Part shown: positions 16,551-26,270 of the stretch, in pieces
How positions within the stretch are numbered: the stretch's first letter is position 1
Layout of the letters: every line of letters begins with the position of its first letter
Assembly (NCBI GenBank): GCA_037968815.1
Contig: JBBKWF010000004.1
Coordinates: 1-64,000, forward strand
Direction: 5' to 3'
DNA: 64,000 nucleotides
Origin: Pseudopedobacter sp037968815
GTDB lineage: Bacteria; Bacteroidota; Bacteroidia; Sphingobacteriales; Sphingobacteriaceae
Notes under the pieces: generated by a model
What the model saw: the letters and a program-made list of their open reading frames with translations, nothing else
Told to the model about the DNA's origin: nothing
Databases searched by the model: none
Made by a program: the position numbers and the translations under genes

Positions 16551-17837
16551 TTATAAATTTTTTGTACTTTCTAATCTAAAAACTCGATCAATCAATATCA
16601 TCCCAATCATAAAATAGAACGTATTAAAAGTATTATAGATGATTGTAAAAACAAACATGGAGAGTACAAATACACCCATTTTAAAAATGAAATTCCCCTT
16701 AAGTAAGTAGATGAGGTAAAAATACATGACAAAGCGCAGTATCAGAAGAATATATCCGCCTTCTAGCACTATACGCTTAAATTCTGTTTCAAACCCTTGC
16801 CCTTGCAGGTTTCTATTATAGCCAAAAAGAGCATTAGCCCCCTGGTAGGTAGAACCGAGACCTACTCCAATTATATCGTGATCAAAGTCAAGGTCTATTA
16901 GCTCAACAACTGATCCAGTAATCCTATCGTTTGTATTATCAGCTGTATTGGTTTCTCTCTCTTCAAAATTGCTGGAGCTTTCTGCAAATTTCTGATAAAT
17001 ATTTAAAGGATCCTGTAGAACGAAATTCAGAAAGCCACCTAAAATTATCACCAAAAAACTACCTCCAATTAGCTTAGCGTTTGCTTTGATATTAACTGAA
17101 GTGAGCACAAACAATCCTATGATAATTAAATAAGAATAGGTGGTGCCCCTTGAACCAGAAATTAGACATCCATAATATCCTATTGCTAAAAAGGGTATTA
17201 AAATGATGGGTTGATATCTAATCTTTATTAATACGCAAGCAAGTAGTGTATAAAATAGCATGAAAGAGCCATAGCCACTAATGTAACTGAATGTACCAGA
17301 TACTCTTACAGATTCCCCAACCAAAGCATCCGCAAAGCCTTCCCCTTCGGTAACGGCATATCGGTTTAACCATGCATCATAAGGTAATTGTGATTGAATA
17401 GAGCCAAGAATAACCTGAGCAAAACAAAAAATTATAAATAAGGGAATTAACTTTTCTAGTTTAAAAGCATCCGGATCTTTGACATAAATAAACATGGGTA
17501 ACCAAAAGCCCAAATGCATAATGATGCCTAAAACTCCATGCCCCAAGGTAGCACCTAAAGGGTTGGCCGCTAATAAAAGGAGTGCGAAAATATAAGTTAG
17601 TAATACTATAAAAGTATTACGTTGGGTGTAATCAAAATGAAAAGCATTTTTAAAAAAAATAAAACTTAATGGAATAATTAGCTGAATTCCTAAAATTGCA
17701 TTTGAAACCACTGCTGAACTCACCCCCCATTTTCTGATGGCTCCAGATAAAGTGGTAAAAAGAAAAAGATAAAGAATAATTCTCAACCTTTTTTCCTTTC
17801 CGATAGCCCTCCATGTATTTATAATTACATCAAACAT
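16551..17837 (-). CDS. O-antigen polymerase/ligase-like membrane protein (Wzy/WaaL type)
   Basis: A 428-residue polytopic membrane protein with roughly ten to twelve hydrophobic segments and one larger soluble loop after mid-length (about residues 265-335, containing ESSNFEERETNTADNTNDR). This topology, with a long loop before the last helices, is that of O-antigen polymerases and ligases. Sequence conservation in the family is too low to choose between Wzy and WaaL. It overlaps the upstream GT by 13 bases and ends one base before the next GT start, so it is part of the same operon. Confidence 0.72.
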   Translation of the reverse strand: MFDVIINTWRAIGKEKRLRIILYLFLFTTLSGAIRKWGVSSAVVSNAILGIQLIIPLSFIFFKNAFHFDYTQRNTFIVLLTYIFALLLLAANPLGATLGHGVLGIIMHLGFWLPMFIYVKDPDAFKLEKLIPLFIIFCFAQVILGSIQSQLPYDAWLNRYAVTEGEGFADALVGESVRVSGTFSYISGYGSFMLFYTLLACVLIKIRYQPIILIPFLAIGYYGCLISGSRGTTYSYLIIIGLFVLTSVNIKANAKLIGGSFLVIILGGFLNFVLQDPLNIYQKFAESSSNFEERETNTADNTNDRITGSVVELIDLDFDHDIIGVGLGSTYQGANALFGYNRNLQGQGFETEFKRIVLEGGYILLILRFVMYFYLIYLLKGNFIFKMGVFVLSMFVFTIIYNTFNTFYFMIGMILIDRVFRLESTKNL

Positions 17838-18859
17838 ATTAATTTTTCAAGCCGTGAGACATAATTTTTATAATCGTAATCATTTGCCAAAGTAAGGCTA
17901 TGGTCTAGCACTTCGTTATATATTTCTGGATTTAAAAGAGCGCTTAATTTTTTAGTTAAGTCTTCTAAATCGCCAGATTTAAAATACATGTTTTCATGGT
18001 TTACAGAAGCTGTCATAGCTGGTTGTGAGGAAACCAGAACCGGTGTTCCCATAGCTAAAGATTCTGCCATTACTAAAGGTGAACCTTCAATGTGTGAAGT
18101 TGAAGGAATTACAGTTAAGTCAACTTTAGCATACCAAGCTTTTAGTTCCTGCGGTTTTGCCGGAGGGTAAAGAACTATGTTCTTTGTGTGTAATTTCGTT
18201 TTTAGCCATTCTTGTTCGGGCCCTTCTCCAATTATATGCAATTTAAAAGGTAAACCTTTAGTATTTAATAGCTCTATTGATTCTACAAGTAATCTTATCC
18301 CTTTTCCATTTATCAACCTGCCAGCAAATAGACAATTAAAACTATCTTTTTGCTTTTCCTTAGGAGTACTCTGCCGTTGAAAGGTAGGGTCTGCTGGATT
18401 TATAAGTAAGCCAGATTTTTTTTTGCCAAAGACGTTAATTAACGCTTGATAACTATATCTGCTTACACCAATATTTAGCTTTGCATTTTTAGCAAGCAAT
18501 TTTCTCAGGGTATTGGTGAATTTAACTTTAAGACTATTGGAGTGGATATTAGTAAATAAAGTAGCCATTTGATATATAGGCATGTAAGGTTTATTTAGTA
18601 ACAAACAAGGTATAATAATCTTGAAACTTATCCCTCCATTTATAACTACTATATCATTACTTTTTACCAAAGCAAAATATTGGTTTCCTTGGATAACCTC
18701 AAACTCACTATTTTTAGGTGCTCCTTTTTGAGGAGTAAGTAAGGTAACTTGATGCCCTAGTTTACTTAGGCTCTGGCATAACAGAACGGTGTTGTTTTCT
18801 AGTCCACCAACAGCAGGTAAATAACTTTCAGTATAAACTAATATTCTTTTTTTACCCAT
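17825..18859 (-). CDS. GT4-type glycosyltransferase
   Basis: A 344-residue GT-B enzyme. RILVYTESYLPAVGGLENNT at the N-terminus is the classic glycine-rich acceptor-side start, FAGRLINGKGIRLLVES begins the donor domain, and HIEGSPLVMAESLAMGTPVL carries the EX7E motif. Length is normal. It overlaps the FkbM gene by 22 bases and the polymerase-like gene by 13 bases, indicating translational coupling. Donor and acceptor sugars are not predictable. Confidence 0.92.
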   Translation of the reverse strand: MGKKRILVYTESYLPAVGGLENNTVLLCQSLSKLGHQVTLLTPQKGAPKNSEFEVIQGNQYFALVKSNDIVVINGGISFKIIIPCLLLNKPYMPIYQMATLFTNIHSNSLKVKFTNTLRKLLAKNAKLNIGVSRYSYQALINVFGKKKSGLLINPADPTFQRQSTPKEKQKDSFNCLFAGRLINGKGIRLLVESIELLNTKGLPFKLHIIGEGPEQEWLKTKLHTKNIVLYPPAKPQELKAWYAKVDLTVIPSTSHIEGSPLVMAESLAMGTPVLVSSQPAMTASVNHENMYFKSGDLEDLTKKLSALLNPEIYNEVLDHSLTLANDYDYKNYVSRLEKLICLM

Positions 18860-19539
18860 AACTGATTTTTATATCCGCTACCTTCTAACCTGTCTATCTG
18901 CAACTCAAAGCCACTACTTATAAGTTGTTCCCTGTTTTTTGTGAGGCGTTCATCATCATAGTGAAACTCTATAATTATTGCCTTAGCAGATTTTACCCAG
19001 TCAAAATAATTTTCGAAAAGCAAATACTCGGCTCCTTCAATATCTATTTTAAGTAAATCTGGTTTTTTGAGTAGGCTAAAATCAATAGGAGAAATTTCAG
19101 TTCCTTTGCTAGCAATTGAGCTTGCAAGAAGATTGTTTTTGTTAGCACTAAAAAAAACACTTTCTACTGGGCCGGCAACACCATGCTTGATGTTTATTTT
19201 TTGATTTGGAAGTATACTATTAATGTTTTTTTCTAAAACTGTTATTAAGTTTTTGTTTGCTTCAACTAAAGTAAATTCAAAAGTAGCATCTGGATTTTTA
19301 TAGGTGAAAACTTGATGACAAAGACTTGTGAAAAAACCGAAATTTGCACCTAGATCAAATATGTTTTTAGGTATAAAACTTATATGCATAAGTGCCTCCC
19401 AGTAGAATGGGTTTAAATATACATCTTGAAATGAGGCAATGTTATGTTTGTTAGAAAGCTCAACATTCCCATTATTGGATAAACGCAATGCGCAAGGAAT
19501 TAACCTTCCTAATCGTCTAAATAAAAACCCTTTACTCAT
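18838..19539 (-). CDS. FkbM-family methyltransferase
   Basis: A 233-residue SAM-dependent methyltransferase. The SAM-binding start is IFDLGANFGFFTSL (about residue 57), and the family hallmark PDLLKIDIEGAEYLLFENY lies near residue 155. FkbM enzymes usually O-methylate sugars or polyketides. In this setting methylation of a sugar hydroxyl in the exported glycan is the likely role. It overlaps both neighbouring genes (8 and 22 bases). Confidence 0.9.
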   Translation of the reverse strand: MSKGFLFRRLGRLIPCALRLSNNGNVELSNKHNIASFQDVYLNPFYWEALMHISFIPKNIFDLGANFGFFTSLCHQVFTYKNPDATFEFTLVEANKNLITVLEKNINSILPNQKINIKHGVAGPVESVFFSANKNNLLASSIASKGTEISPIDFSLLKKPDLLKIDIEGAEYLLFENYFDWVKSAKAIIIEFHYDDERLTKNREQLISSGFELQIDRLEGSGYKNQLWVKKEY

Positions 19540-20632
19540 TTTCTTTTTCTAACATTAAAGTACACATCCTTTCCACATAAGTTTTCCAAGCAAAAGTACT
19601 GTCATATAACTCTTTACCATTTTTGCCAATTTCAACTAATTTTTCTCGATTATTGAGTGCGTTAAAGATAATTGCTGTTGATTCTTCAACATTATTATGG
19701 TTTAAACAAATGTAATTTCTGTTTTGTACAAACACATTTTCATCTGTAAAATCCCCTTTAGTTGAAAATATTGGAATACCCATACATAGTGCAGTTGCAC
19801 TTGCACCACTTTTAGTATTTAAGCCCCCGCCTCCATCTTCTCTTACAGGTTCCAGTAAAATAAATGCATTTAGTTTGCTTAAATGTTGAACAATATTTGC
19901 ATCAGTTAATTTGCCACTTCTGGAAATTTTTATGTTGGTTAATTTTTTTGTAAAGCTTTTAATTGCTCTAACATACTTTGGCTGGTAATTACCAATAAAT
20001 TCAAAATTACAGTGTAAGCCTTTTGCCTCTAAACCTGCTATTACTTGTAATAAAAATTCCGGGTCTCTGTTTCCAAATGTTCCTATATTCAAAACTTGCT
20101 CTTCTTTCGGTTGAATTTCAAGCTCATCAATATAGTTTTCAAAATTAGAAGGTGTAAAAAAGAGTTCACTTTTTCTTCCCATTTCTAACAGTTGTTGCTG
20201 GTACAAAAGTGTGGTAGTTAGCATTAAGTCAATATGCTTGCTTGCGCTTCTCAGTGTTCTTTTCTGAAGATATCTATATACTTTAAGTTTTAAACTTTCT
20301 TCTTTTCGGATATATGTTTCATGGATTATTAAACAAATTTTTGCCGATGTGTAATGCCCTATTTTTTTATAAAATCTAACTAACCACTGCGGTGCGCCAA
20401 ACCTGTTGTAACTGTAACCGTTGTATTGAAAAATGACCCAATCTGTTTTTTGGCGTTTAATTTTGTTAACTAAAATGCCTACTTCTTTTTCTTGTAAAGA
20501 TATAATTCCGTCATCATAGATAACTTGTACAGAGTGCCCTGCCTCAACTAAATACTGATGTAAATAACCACTGTGGTGTCCAATTCCGTCAGGTGTAGGA
20601 TGGTAGTATCTTGTAATGATGGTAAACTTCAA
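19532..20632 (-). CDS. Glycosyltransferase, divergent GT4-like
   Basis: A 366-residue GT-B-like protein. The N-terminus FTIITRYYHPTPDGIGHHSG has the glycine loop of acceptor domains, and LNIGTFGNRDPEFLLQVI starts a donor domain. The usual EX7E motif is replaced by a segment rich in glycine (EDGGGGLNTKSGASATALCMG), so it is a divergent member. It is the first gene after a 76-base gap and overlaps the FkbM gene by eight bases. Confidence 0.78.
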   Translation of the reverse strand: MKFTIITRYYHPTPDGIGHHSGYLHQYLVEAGHSVQVIYDDGIISLQEKEVGILVNKIKRQKTDWVIFQYNGYSYNRFGAPQWLVRFYKKIGHYTSAKICLIIHETYIRKEESLKLKVYRYLQKRTLRSASKHIDLMLTTTLLYQQQLLEMGRKSELFFTPSNFENYIDELEIQPKEEQVLNIGTFGNRDPEFLLQVIAGLEAKGLHCNFEFIGNYQPKYVRAIKSFTKKLTNIKISRSGKLTDANIVQHLSKLNAFILLEPVREDGGGGLNTKSGASATALCMGIPIFSTKGDFTDENVFVQNRNYICLNHNNVEESTAIIFNALNNREKLVEIGKNGKELYDSTFAWKTYVERMCTLMLEKENE

Positions 20633-20708
20633 GCCAGATCTTGTTTTATTTAATGGGTACTAATAAACCCAAAGATATTCAAATTAAGTTTAGCCATTAG
20701 TTTTTTAT

Positions 20709-21800
20709 TTAATGGCGTATTTGTAGTGATTTTTTTAAAATAGCTTCAATAGCAATCACATTTTTGGCTATATCGTAATTTTTCAAAATATGTTTTTGTA
20801 GCTCCTCAATATCAAGATCTGTTTTTGATTGATAAAATAGGGCTATTTTTTCTGCTAGCTCTTCGTCTTTTTCATAGACAAGAAAGCCCTTTGCCGGTTC
20901 TAATATTTCATTCACAATACCTACTTTTCTTGCAAATACAGGAGTACCTGCCAAAATAGATTCGGGGATTGTTCTGCCAAAAGACTCATCAATTATTGAA
21001 GGAAACACGGAGAAATCAAAGGCTTTAAAGTACTGGACAGGGTTTGAAACCGGCTTTTTAAGATGTATTAAGACTGATAATCCACGGTGCTCAATATCTT
21101 TTAATAAGGCTTCTCTATAATTTTTTTCAATATCAGAGTCGGCTGGTCCAGTAATGCTCAGTGTAATATTTAAATTGTATTTCTTAATCAAAACCTGCCA
21201 AGTGTCTAATAACTGAGTTAATCCTTTTTCTGGCGATATTCGACCTAAATAAGTTGCGGTATTAGATTTTACAGATTTAATTTGGGGTAATTTTTCAATG
21301 GGCATTTTGATACCATCATTTACCACTATCAATTTCTTACCTCCAAAATAACTACTGTATTGGTATTTAATCAAGTGGTTTACGCAAATAAAATAATCTA
21401 CTAGCCTACCTGTTAAATTGAACAACTTACTATTGCCTGTTTTTGGTACACGGATATGACAAACAATTGATACTTTACGTAATAATTTACAGACAGCAGC
21501 TGTAACACTATCTGCTAACTGATTGATATAGATTACTTCTGGATTGGTTTTGTTAATAGTTTTGCTTGCGTTAAGCAAGTTTTTCCAATTGCTAAATTTA
21601 AAATAGTTTGTAACTACAAGTGGCAGTTGAACGTGGTTAATCCCTAGCTTATCATATGCTGACAAATAATCACCATCTTTTACGTAAAAGACAGTTACTT
21701 GGTGACCTAAGTTTTTCAGTCCTACTAGAACCTCAAAAAAAGCTTTCTCAGACCCACCTTTTGTACTTGTTGGATGATATTCTATCGCCGCGATTTTCAT
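20709..21800 (-). CDS. GT4-type glycosyltransferase
   Basis: A 363-residue GT-B enzyme. IAAIEYHPTSTKGGSEKAFF starts the acceptor domain, ATYLGRISPEKGLTQLLDTW the donor domain, and DESFGRTIPESILAGTPVF carries the EX7E-type motif. Length is normal. It starts directly after the stop of the upstream GT2 gene, with no spacer. The specific linkage cannot be assigned. Confidence 0.92.
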   Translation of the reverse strand: MKIAAIEYHPTSTKGGSEKAFFEVLVGLKNLGHQVTVFYVKDGDYLSAYDKLGINHVQLPLVVTNYFKFSNWKNLLNASKTINKTNPEVIYINQLADSVTAAVCKLLRKVSIVCHIRVPKTGNSKLFNLTGRLVDYFICVNHLIKYQYSSYFGGKKLIVVNDGIKMPIEKLPQIKSVKSNTATYLGRISPEKGLTQLLDTWQVLIKKYNLNITLSITGPADSDIEKNYREALLKDIEHRGLSVLIHLKKPVSNPVQYFKAFDFSVFPSIIDESFGRTIPESILAGTPVFARKVGIVNEILEPAKGFLVYEKDEELAEKIALFYQSKTDLDIEELQKHILKNYDIAKNVIAIEAILKKSLQIRH

Positions 21801-22694
21801 TTAGTCCTCAATTTTTTTGTAACGACTGAAAGTGTAATATTCTTTCATGAAACAATTTATTTGCTTAAAATCAGGAAGTTGAAAATGTTTTAATTGGTAT
21901 TTTAAATGATGCACTATTCTGTTGAATAATAATTTTTTTGTTTCCTTTTGATGATTGTTTAATAAAGTTTGGCGATAGTGAGGGAAAACATCAAAAAGCC
22001 AGGAATATCTTTCTCCATTTTTTATAGATGAATTATTGGTTTCATGCTTTCGATAAAGCCCTCCAACATTATCAGAATAATATAAATTCAAATTATTAAC
22101 TCCTAGTCTGAAAAATAATTCTGCATCACATATTTGAGTATTTAAAAATAACTCTCCATTAGTTAAGGTAATAGATTGAAGAGATTTTGTTTTAAATACA
22201 GTAAAAATAATATGGAAAGGGTTATGAAAAAAACACTGCCGAAATAGTTCTTGTTGAAAACCAATACTCAGCTTTTTCTGTATATCTACCTCTTTAATTT
22301 GCTTAGTTTGATCGTCTAAAATTTTATAGTTGAAGCTAACGGCATCTGCATTTTGTTCCTTGTTAAATATTTTTAGAGCATTCTCAATAATATTTGGGTC
22401 ATAAATATCATCAGCATTTGCCATTACTAAATAATCACCTTTCGCTTTCCTAAAAACCTCGTTCCAATTACCTCCAATTCCTAAATTTTTTTTATTCTTA
22501 TAAACCTTTACTCTAGGGTCTTTATGTGATAGATTAAAAGCAGTGGCGTAGGTGTCGTCTTTAGAGAAATCGTCTTGAACTATAATTTCTAAATGAGGGT
22601 AAGTTTGATTTCTCCAACCGTTTATTGCTTCTTCAATATATTGAACAGCATTATAAGCAGGTATGCAAATGGATATCAAGGGATTTATATTCAC
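21801..22694 (-). CDS. Glycosyltransferase family 2
   Basis: A 297-residue GT-A enzyme. ISICIPAYNAVQYIEEAING and VQDDFSKDDTY are typical of family 2, and the metal-binding motif lies in VMANADDIYDPNI. No membrane segment is visible. It is 16 bases downstream of another family 2 gene, to which it is only distantly similar. Confidence 0.91.
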   Translation of the reverse strand: MNINPLISICIPAYNAVQYIEEAINGWRNQTYPHLEIIVQDDFSKDDTYATAFNLSHKDPRVKVYKNKKNLGIGGNWNEVFRKAKGDYLVMANADDIYDPNIIENALKIFNKEQNADAVSFNYKILDDQTKQIKEVDIQKKLSIGFQQELFRQCFFHNPFHIIFTVFKTKSLQSITLTNGELFLNTQICDAELFFRLGVNNLNLYYSDNVGGLYRKHETNNSSIKNGERYSWLFDVFPHYRQTLLNNHQKETKKLLFNRIVHHLKYQLKHFQLPDFKQINCFMKEYYTFSRYKKIED

Positions 22695-22710
22695 GCTTAA
22701 ATTTTTGTTT

Positions 22711-23601
22711 TTAGTCTCTTAGACCTTTGAAGTTTATAAAGTATTTAAGTACAAACTTCCAAAACACATTTACTTTTAAATATTCAAAATTACTTAAAAT
22801 GAATTTAAAAAAGTTAACAGGTGTTTTAGAAGATGGCTCACTGGCTTGCCAAAGTCTAATTTCCTCTAGAGCAGACCAATAATCTAACACTCTTTTTAAA
22901 ACTAATTTAATAGATCTGTCTTTTTCTGATTGATAAAGACTTTTATAAAAATTAACAATCTCCTTTTTACTTTTCTCTTGAATTAAGGAAGTTTTTGATT
23001 CAGCGTGAACTCTGAAATTAGCCAATATTTTATCAGTATAATGTACTTCAGTATGTTCCTTTAAGTAATTTACATAAAAGAAAAAGTCAAAATAGTAATG
23101 GCTCTTAATGTCTAAACGAAATAGTTCTGTATTTGTTAAGTTTACCCAAATACCAGGTTGGTGATAGGTGGACTTTAGGTTTAAGAATTCTTTGTAGGTT
23201 AAACTCTCATTTTGGGTATAATCATTTAGTGTTGGGTTTTCTGGGTAAAAATTGAAAACTCTTCCGGCAATAGTTATACCTGGTTTATAAAGTTCAGAGA
23301 TGGTTTTTAAAGCATTTTCCGCTAATATATCATCACTGTTTATCCAATTAAATAGATCACCAGTACAATATGATAAACCTTTATTTATGGCATCTGCTTG
23401 ACCTTTGTCAGGTTCGCTTATCCAGTATGTTAAGTGTTTTGCATATTTTTTTATAATCTCAACAGATTCATCTGTGCTCCCTCCGTCAATAATAATGTAC
23501 TCTAAATTTGGGTAACCTTGATTAATTACCGAAAGTATAGTTTCTTCGATATATTTACCCTGATTAAAATTAGGGGTTACTATAGATATTTTTGGCAACA
23601 T
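22711..23601 (-). CDS. Glycosyltransferase family 2
   Basis: A 296-residue GT-A enzyme. KISIVTPNFNQGKYIEETIL and IIDGGSTDESVEII are strongly typical. The acidic motif is WINSDDILAENAL, preceded by EPDKGQADAINKGL, a phrase common in the WcaA-like branch. Its start codon shares a base with the stop of the upstream acyltransferase. It is likely to add one sugar of the repeat or core. Confidence 0.92.
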   Translation of the reverse strand: MLPKISIVTPNFNQGKYIEETILSVINQGYPNLEYIIIDGGSTDESVEIIKKYAKHLTYWISEPDKGQADAINKGLSYCTGDLFNWINSDDILAENALKTISELYKPGITIAGRVFNFYPENPTLNDYTQNESLTYKEFLNLKSTYHQPGIWVNLTNTELFRLDIKSHYYFDFFFYVNYLKEHTEVHYTDKILANFRVHAESKTSLIQEKSKKEIVNFYKSLYQSEKDRSIKLVLKRVLDYWSALEEIRLWQASEPSSKTPVNFFKFILSNFEYLKVNVFWKFVLKYFINFKGLRD

Positions 23602-24239
23602 TATATAACTCTATTTGAAACCCAATTGATGGCCTTCTTTATCTCTTTTGCCGGGTTGCCGGCAACAATTGTGTTTTTTTCTACGTTCTGAACTACAACA
23701 GAGCCAGCACCTACAATACTGTCATCTTCAATAGTTACTCCTTTTAAAATCTGTGCTCTAGTGCCTACCCAGACATGGTTTTTAATCAGCACATCCTTAC
23801 CGTCATTGATGATTTTTTTGGTGGCGAGGTCAATAATTGGGTGCGAGTCGCCAGTTCTAATAATCACTTCTTCTGCTAGCATACAGTTTTTACCGATGCT
23901 AATTTTTTTACCTTTTTCTGTAACAGCTAAATGAGCAGACTGTATGCTTGTATTGCTATCTATTATAATCGAATTGCCTTCATTTTCCATCCATAGTATA
24001 CCACCGTACATATAAACTTCGTCGCTAATTTTTATGTGATGATTATTTCCTCTAATTTTAATAGTAACGTTTTTTAAATAACAAGTTCCAAACTCTATAA
24101 GGTTATTGTTCCCTTCAATATCCCATTTAACAAATAAAACGGTATTTTTTGACTTGGTGATTTTATTATCTATACCACGTATGGTAAAGATAGATTTCTT
24201 AAAGTCATGGTACCAGTAACGGAGTTTATTTATTGGCAT
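23601..24239 (-). CDS. Hexapeptide-repeat (left-handed beta-helix) acyltransferase
   Basis: A 212-residue protein of the WbbJ/LacA acetyltransferase fold. Hexapeptide repeats run from about residue 60 to 190 (for example IGKNCMLAEEVIIR and IVGAGSVVVQN). The catalytic-type histidine is in RTGDSHPI, and the end has the usual VAGNPAKEIKK. It probably O- or N-acetylates a sugar of the glycan using acetyl-CoA. It is one of three such genes in the locus. Confidence 0.9.
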   Translation of the reverse strand: MPINKLRYWYHDFKKSIFTIRGIDNKITKSKNTVLFVKWDIEGNNNLIEFGTCYLKNVTIKIRGNNHHIKISDEVYMYGGILWMENEGNSIIIDSNTSIQSAHLAVTEKGKKISIGKNCMLAEEVIIRTGDSHPIIDLATKKIINDGKDVLIKNHVWVGTRAQILKGVTIEDDSIVGAGSVVVQNVEKNTIVAGNPAKEIKKAINWVSNRVI

Positions 24240-24246
24240 AGTTCGT

Positions 24247-25392
24247 TTATTTTTTCAAAATCGCCATAAATTCTTTTGCAAAACCGGTTATATTTTGGTG
24301 ATAATCTATAACGGTTTTTTCTAAGACATTACTTATGGTAGTTGAACTTAAGTGATTAGCAAGTTCTTCATGATTATGTGGATTAAAATAATGAGTCGCG
24401 TATTTTTCTAACTGCTCTTTATGAATTTTCAAGTCAGATACGATGAGTGATTTATTTAAAAACTTGGCATCCTCAACAATGGTACTCCAACCTTCAAATA
24501 AAGAGGGTTGAATAACAGCCTTGGCATTTGAAAGTAAGTTCAATTGCACCTGTCTATCTACAAAGCCTAATAAAAAAACATTAGAAGATAAGTTATTAGA
24601 AGATATAAAATCAGTTAAATCTTTGTAATATTTTTCACTTTCAAGATTTACACTCACTTTTCCGGTAAAAATCACTTTTATCTCATGACCTTTATCTTTT
24701 AAATACTTAATCGCTTTTAAAATAATTAAGTGATTCTTATGAGGCCAAAACTGGTTACAACAAATAAAATAGTTTTCTGGTATTTTTTGTTGGTTTACCT
24801 CAGCAGGTATAGAACTGTTGACTAGTTTTGGTAACGAAACTGCAAAAGGGACAACATGAGTTGAAACTTTATAAGCTGGGAAAAGTTTTTTGAATTGATT
24901 AAATGCGTCTTGACTACTTAAAACTAAATCAAAGCTACTTGATGCTATTTTTTGTTGCCATTTTAATCGTCTTTTAATTTCAGATGTTTCAAACATTTCA
25001 GCAAAGAAATGGTCTTGAAAATCAGGAATCCAATATATTTTTTTCTTAGCTAAATCAAACTGAACGGAGTCAGAGTATGGAAATACCCCATCAAGATTTT
25101 TGATTTTTTGAGAACAAAGAGATTTTTTAAAAAATCGCCTAGTTAATATGTTAATTCCTCTATATACTATGTTTTTCTCGCCAGAGTGAATTTGAAATTT
25201 TAAATAAGGATAAGAAGTGTTTTTCTTTAATAATAGGAAATCACTTTTTTTTATTACTACAGCTATAATTTCCGGTTTCTCACCGTCTTCTAAAGTATTA
25301 AATGATTTTACTAAATTCTCTAAGTAGTATGTTCCACCAATCCAGTTTTCATCGTATGAATATTTTAAACCTAACCTAATTCTTTTAGCCAT
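24247..25392 (-). CDS. Glycosyltransferase, GT4/GT1-like
   Basis: A 381-residue GT-B protein. IRLGLKYSYDENWIGGTYYL begins the acceptor domain, YFICCNQFWPHKNHLIILKA begins the donor domain, and SLFEGWSTIVEDAKFL is the EX7E-type region. The FWPHKNH phrase is common in family 4 enzymes of Bacteroidota clusters. It overlaps the upstream epimerase by 22 bases. Confidence 0.88.
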   Translation of the reverse strand: MAKRIRLGLKYSYDENWIGGTYYLENLVKSFNTLEDGEKPEIIAVVIKKSDFLLLKKNTSYPYLKFQIHSGEKNIVYRGINILTRRFFKKSLCSQKIKNLDGVFPYSDSVQFDLAKKKIYWIPDFQDHFFAEMFETSEIKRRLKWQQKIASSSFDLVLSSQDAFNQFKKLFPAYKVSTHVVPFAVSLPKLVNSSIPAEVNQQKIPENYFICCNQFWPHKNHLIILKAIKYLKDKGHEIKVIFTGKVSVNLESEKYYKDLTDFISSNNLSSNVFLLGFVDRQVQLNLLSNAKAVIQPSLFEGWSTIVEDAKFLNKSLIVSDLKIHKEQLEKYATHYFNPHNHEELANHLSSTTISNVLEKTVIDYHQNITGFAKEFMAILKK

Positions 25393-26270
25393 CCGCTATA
25401 TTCTTTTAACCCGTCTTCTATTTTTACTTTTTGAGTGTATCCTAACTCTCTTATTTTATCGATATCTGCACACCAATTAAGTGGATCTCCTTCTCTATTA
25501 TGGTTGTTGAATTTGAATTTGCCCTGCCAGTCTAAATGTTTTAATAAATGTTCAATTGCAGTTCTAATTTCTATTTCTTTACCGTTTGCAATATTATAAC
25601 AATCGACATCAAAAGAAGAATTTTGCAAAATTAAATCAACTGCTTGTACAACATCGGAAATATGGATGAAGTCTCTAGTTTCTTTTCCTGTACCAAAAAA
25701 TTCTATATAATTTGACTCTTTACTTTTCTTGTAAACATCCCAAAATAGTTGCTTTTTTAGAGAATTTCCGTAAGCGGAAAAAATTCTGACCGTACAAGCA
25801 TCTATTTTATAAAACTCCTTAAATTCTTTGCAAATATTCTCGGCCATTACTTTATGATAACCATAAGGAGACATTGGATTTAGGCTTGCATCTTCTGAAA
25901 TAGGGAGCGTAGTGGGGTTCCCGTAGACAGCAGCGCTTGATAAATTTAAAAACTTACAGTTTGGAGAAAATATTCTGATATTATTTAGTAGGTTAAATAC
26001 ATTAAACGTATTTAGATAAAAATCACGAGAAGGGTTCTTTAAAGATTCTGGTACGCTAGCCGCCCCTGAACAATTAATACATGCATCAAAATTGTTATTT
26101 CTAAAAACACTTTCAAAATCAGAATTACTATTATCCATCAAAATGTATTTAGAATCTTCAAAATCAGCATTTACATCACAGCCCCAAACATCTTTATCGG
26201 CCTGTAATCTGTAAAAATTCAGTAAATTTTGGCCAATAAATCCTTTAGAGCCTATTATCAATATTTTCAT
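25371..26270 (-). CDS. NAD-dependent epimerase/dehydratase (extended SDR)
   Basis: A 299-residue extended SDR. The nucleotide motif is GSKGFIGQNL at the N-terminus. The active site shows LNLSSAAVYGN and PYGYHKVMAEN with the YxxxK pair. RDFIHISDVVQAVDLIL is typical of nucleotide-sugar epimerases and reductases of the GalE/WcaG group. It probably makes or finishes a nucleotide sugar for this locus; the sugar is not predictable. It starts on the last base of the upstream acyltransferase. Confidence 0.9.
   Translation of the reverse strand: MKILIIGSKGFIGQNLLNFYRLQADKDVWGCDVNADFEDSKYILMDNSNSDFESVFRNNNFDACINCSGAASVPESLKNPSRDFYLNTFNVFNLLNNIRIFSPNCKFLNLSSAAVYGNPTTLPISEDASLNPMSPYGYHKVMAENICKEFKEFYKIDACTVRIFSAYGNSLKKQLFWDVYKKSKESNYIEFFGTGKETRDFIHISDVVQAVDLILQNSSFDVDCYNIANGKEIEIRTAIEHLLKHLDWQGKFKFNNHNREGDPLNWCADIDKIRELGYTQKVKIEDGLKEYSGWLKELG

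Noticed and set aside
20644..20713. Direct repeat TTTATTTAATGG on both sides of a 46-base gap
   Set aside because: Twelve bases of simple AT-rich sequence in a spacer; chance is a sufficient explanation.
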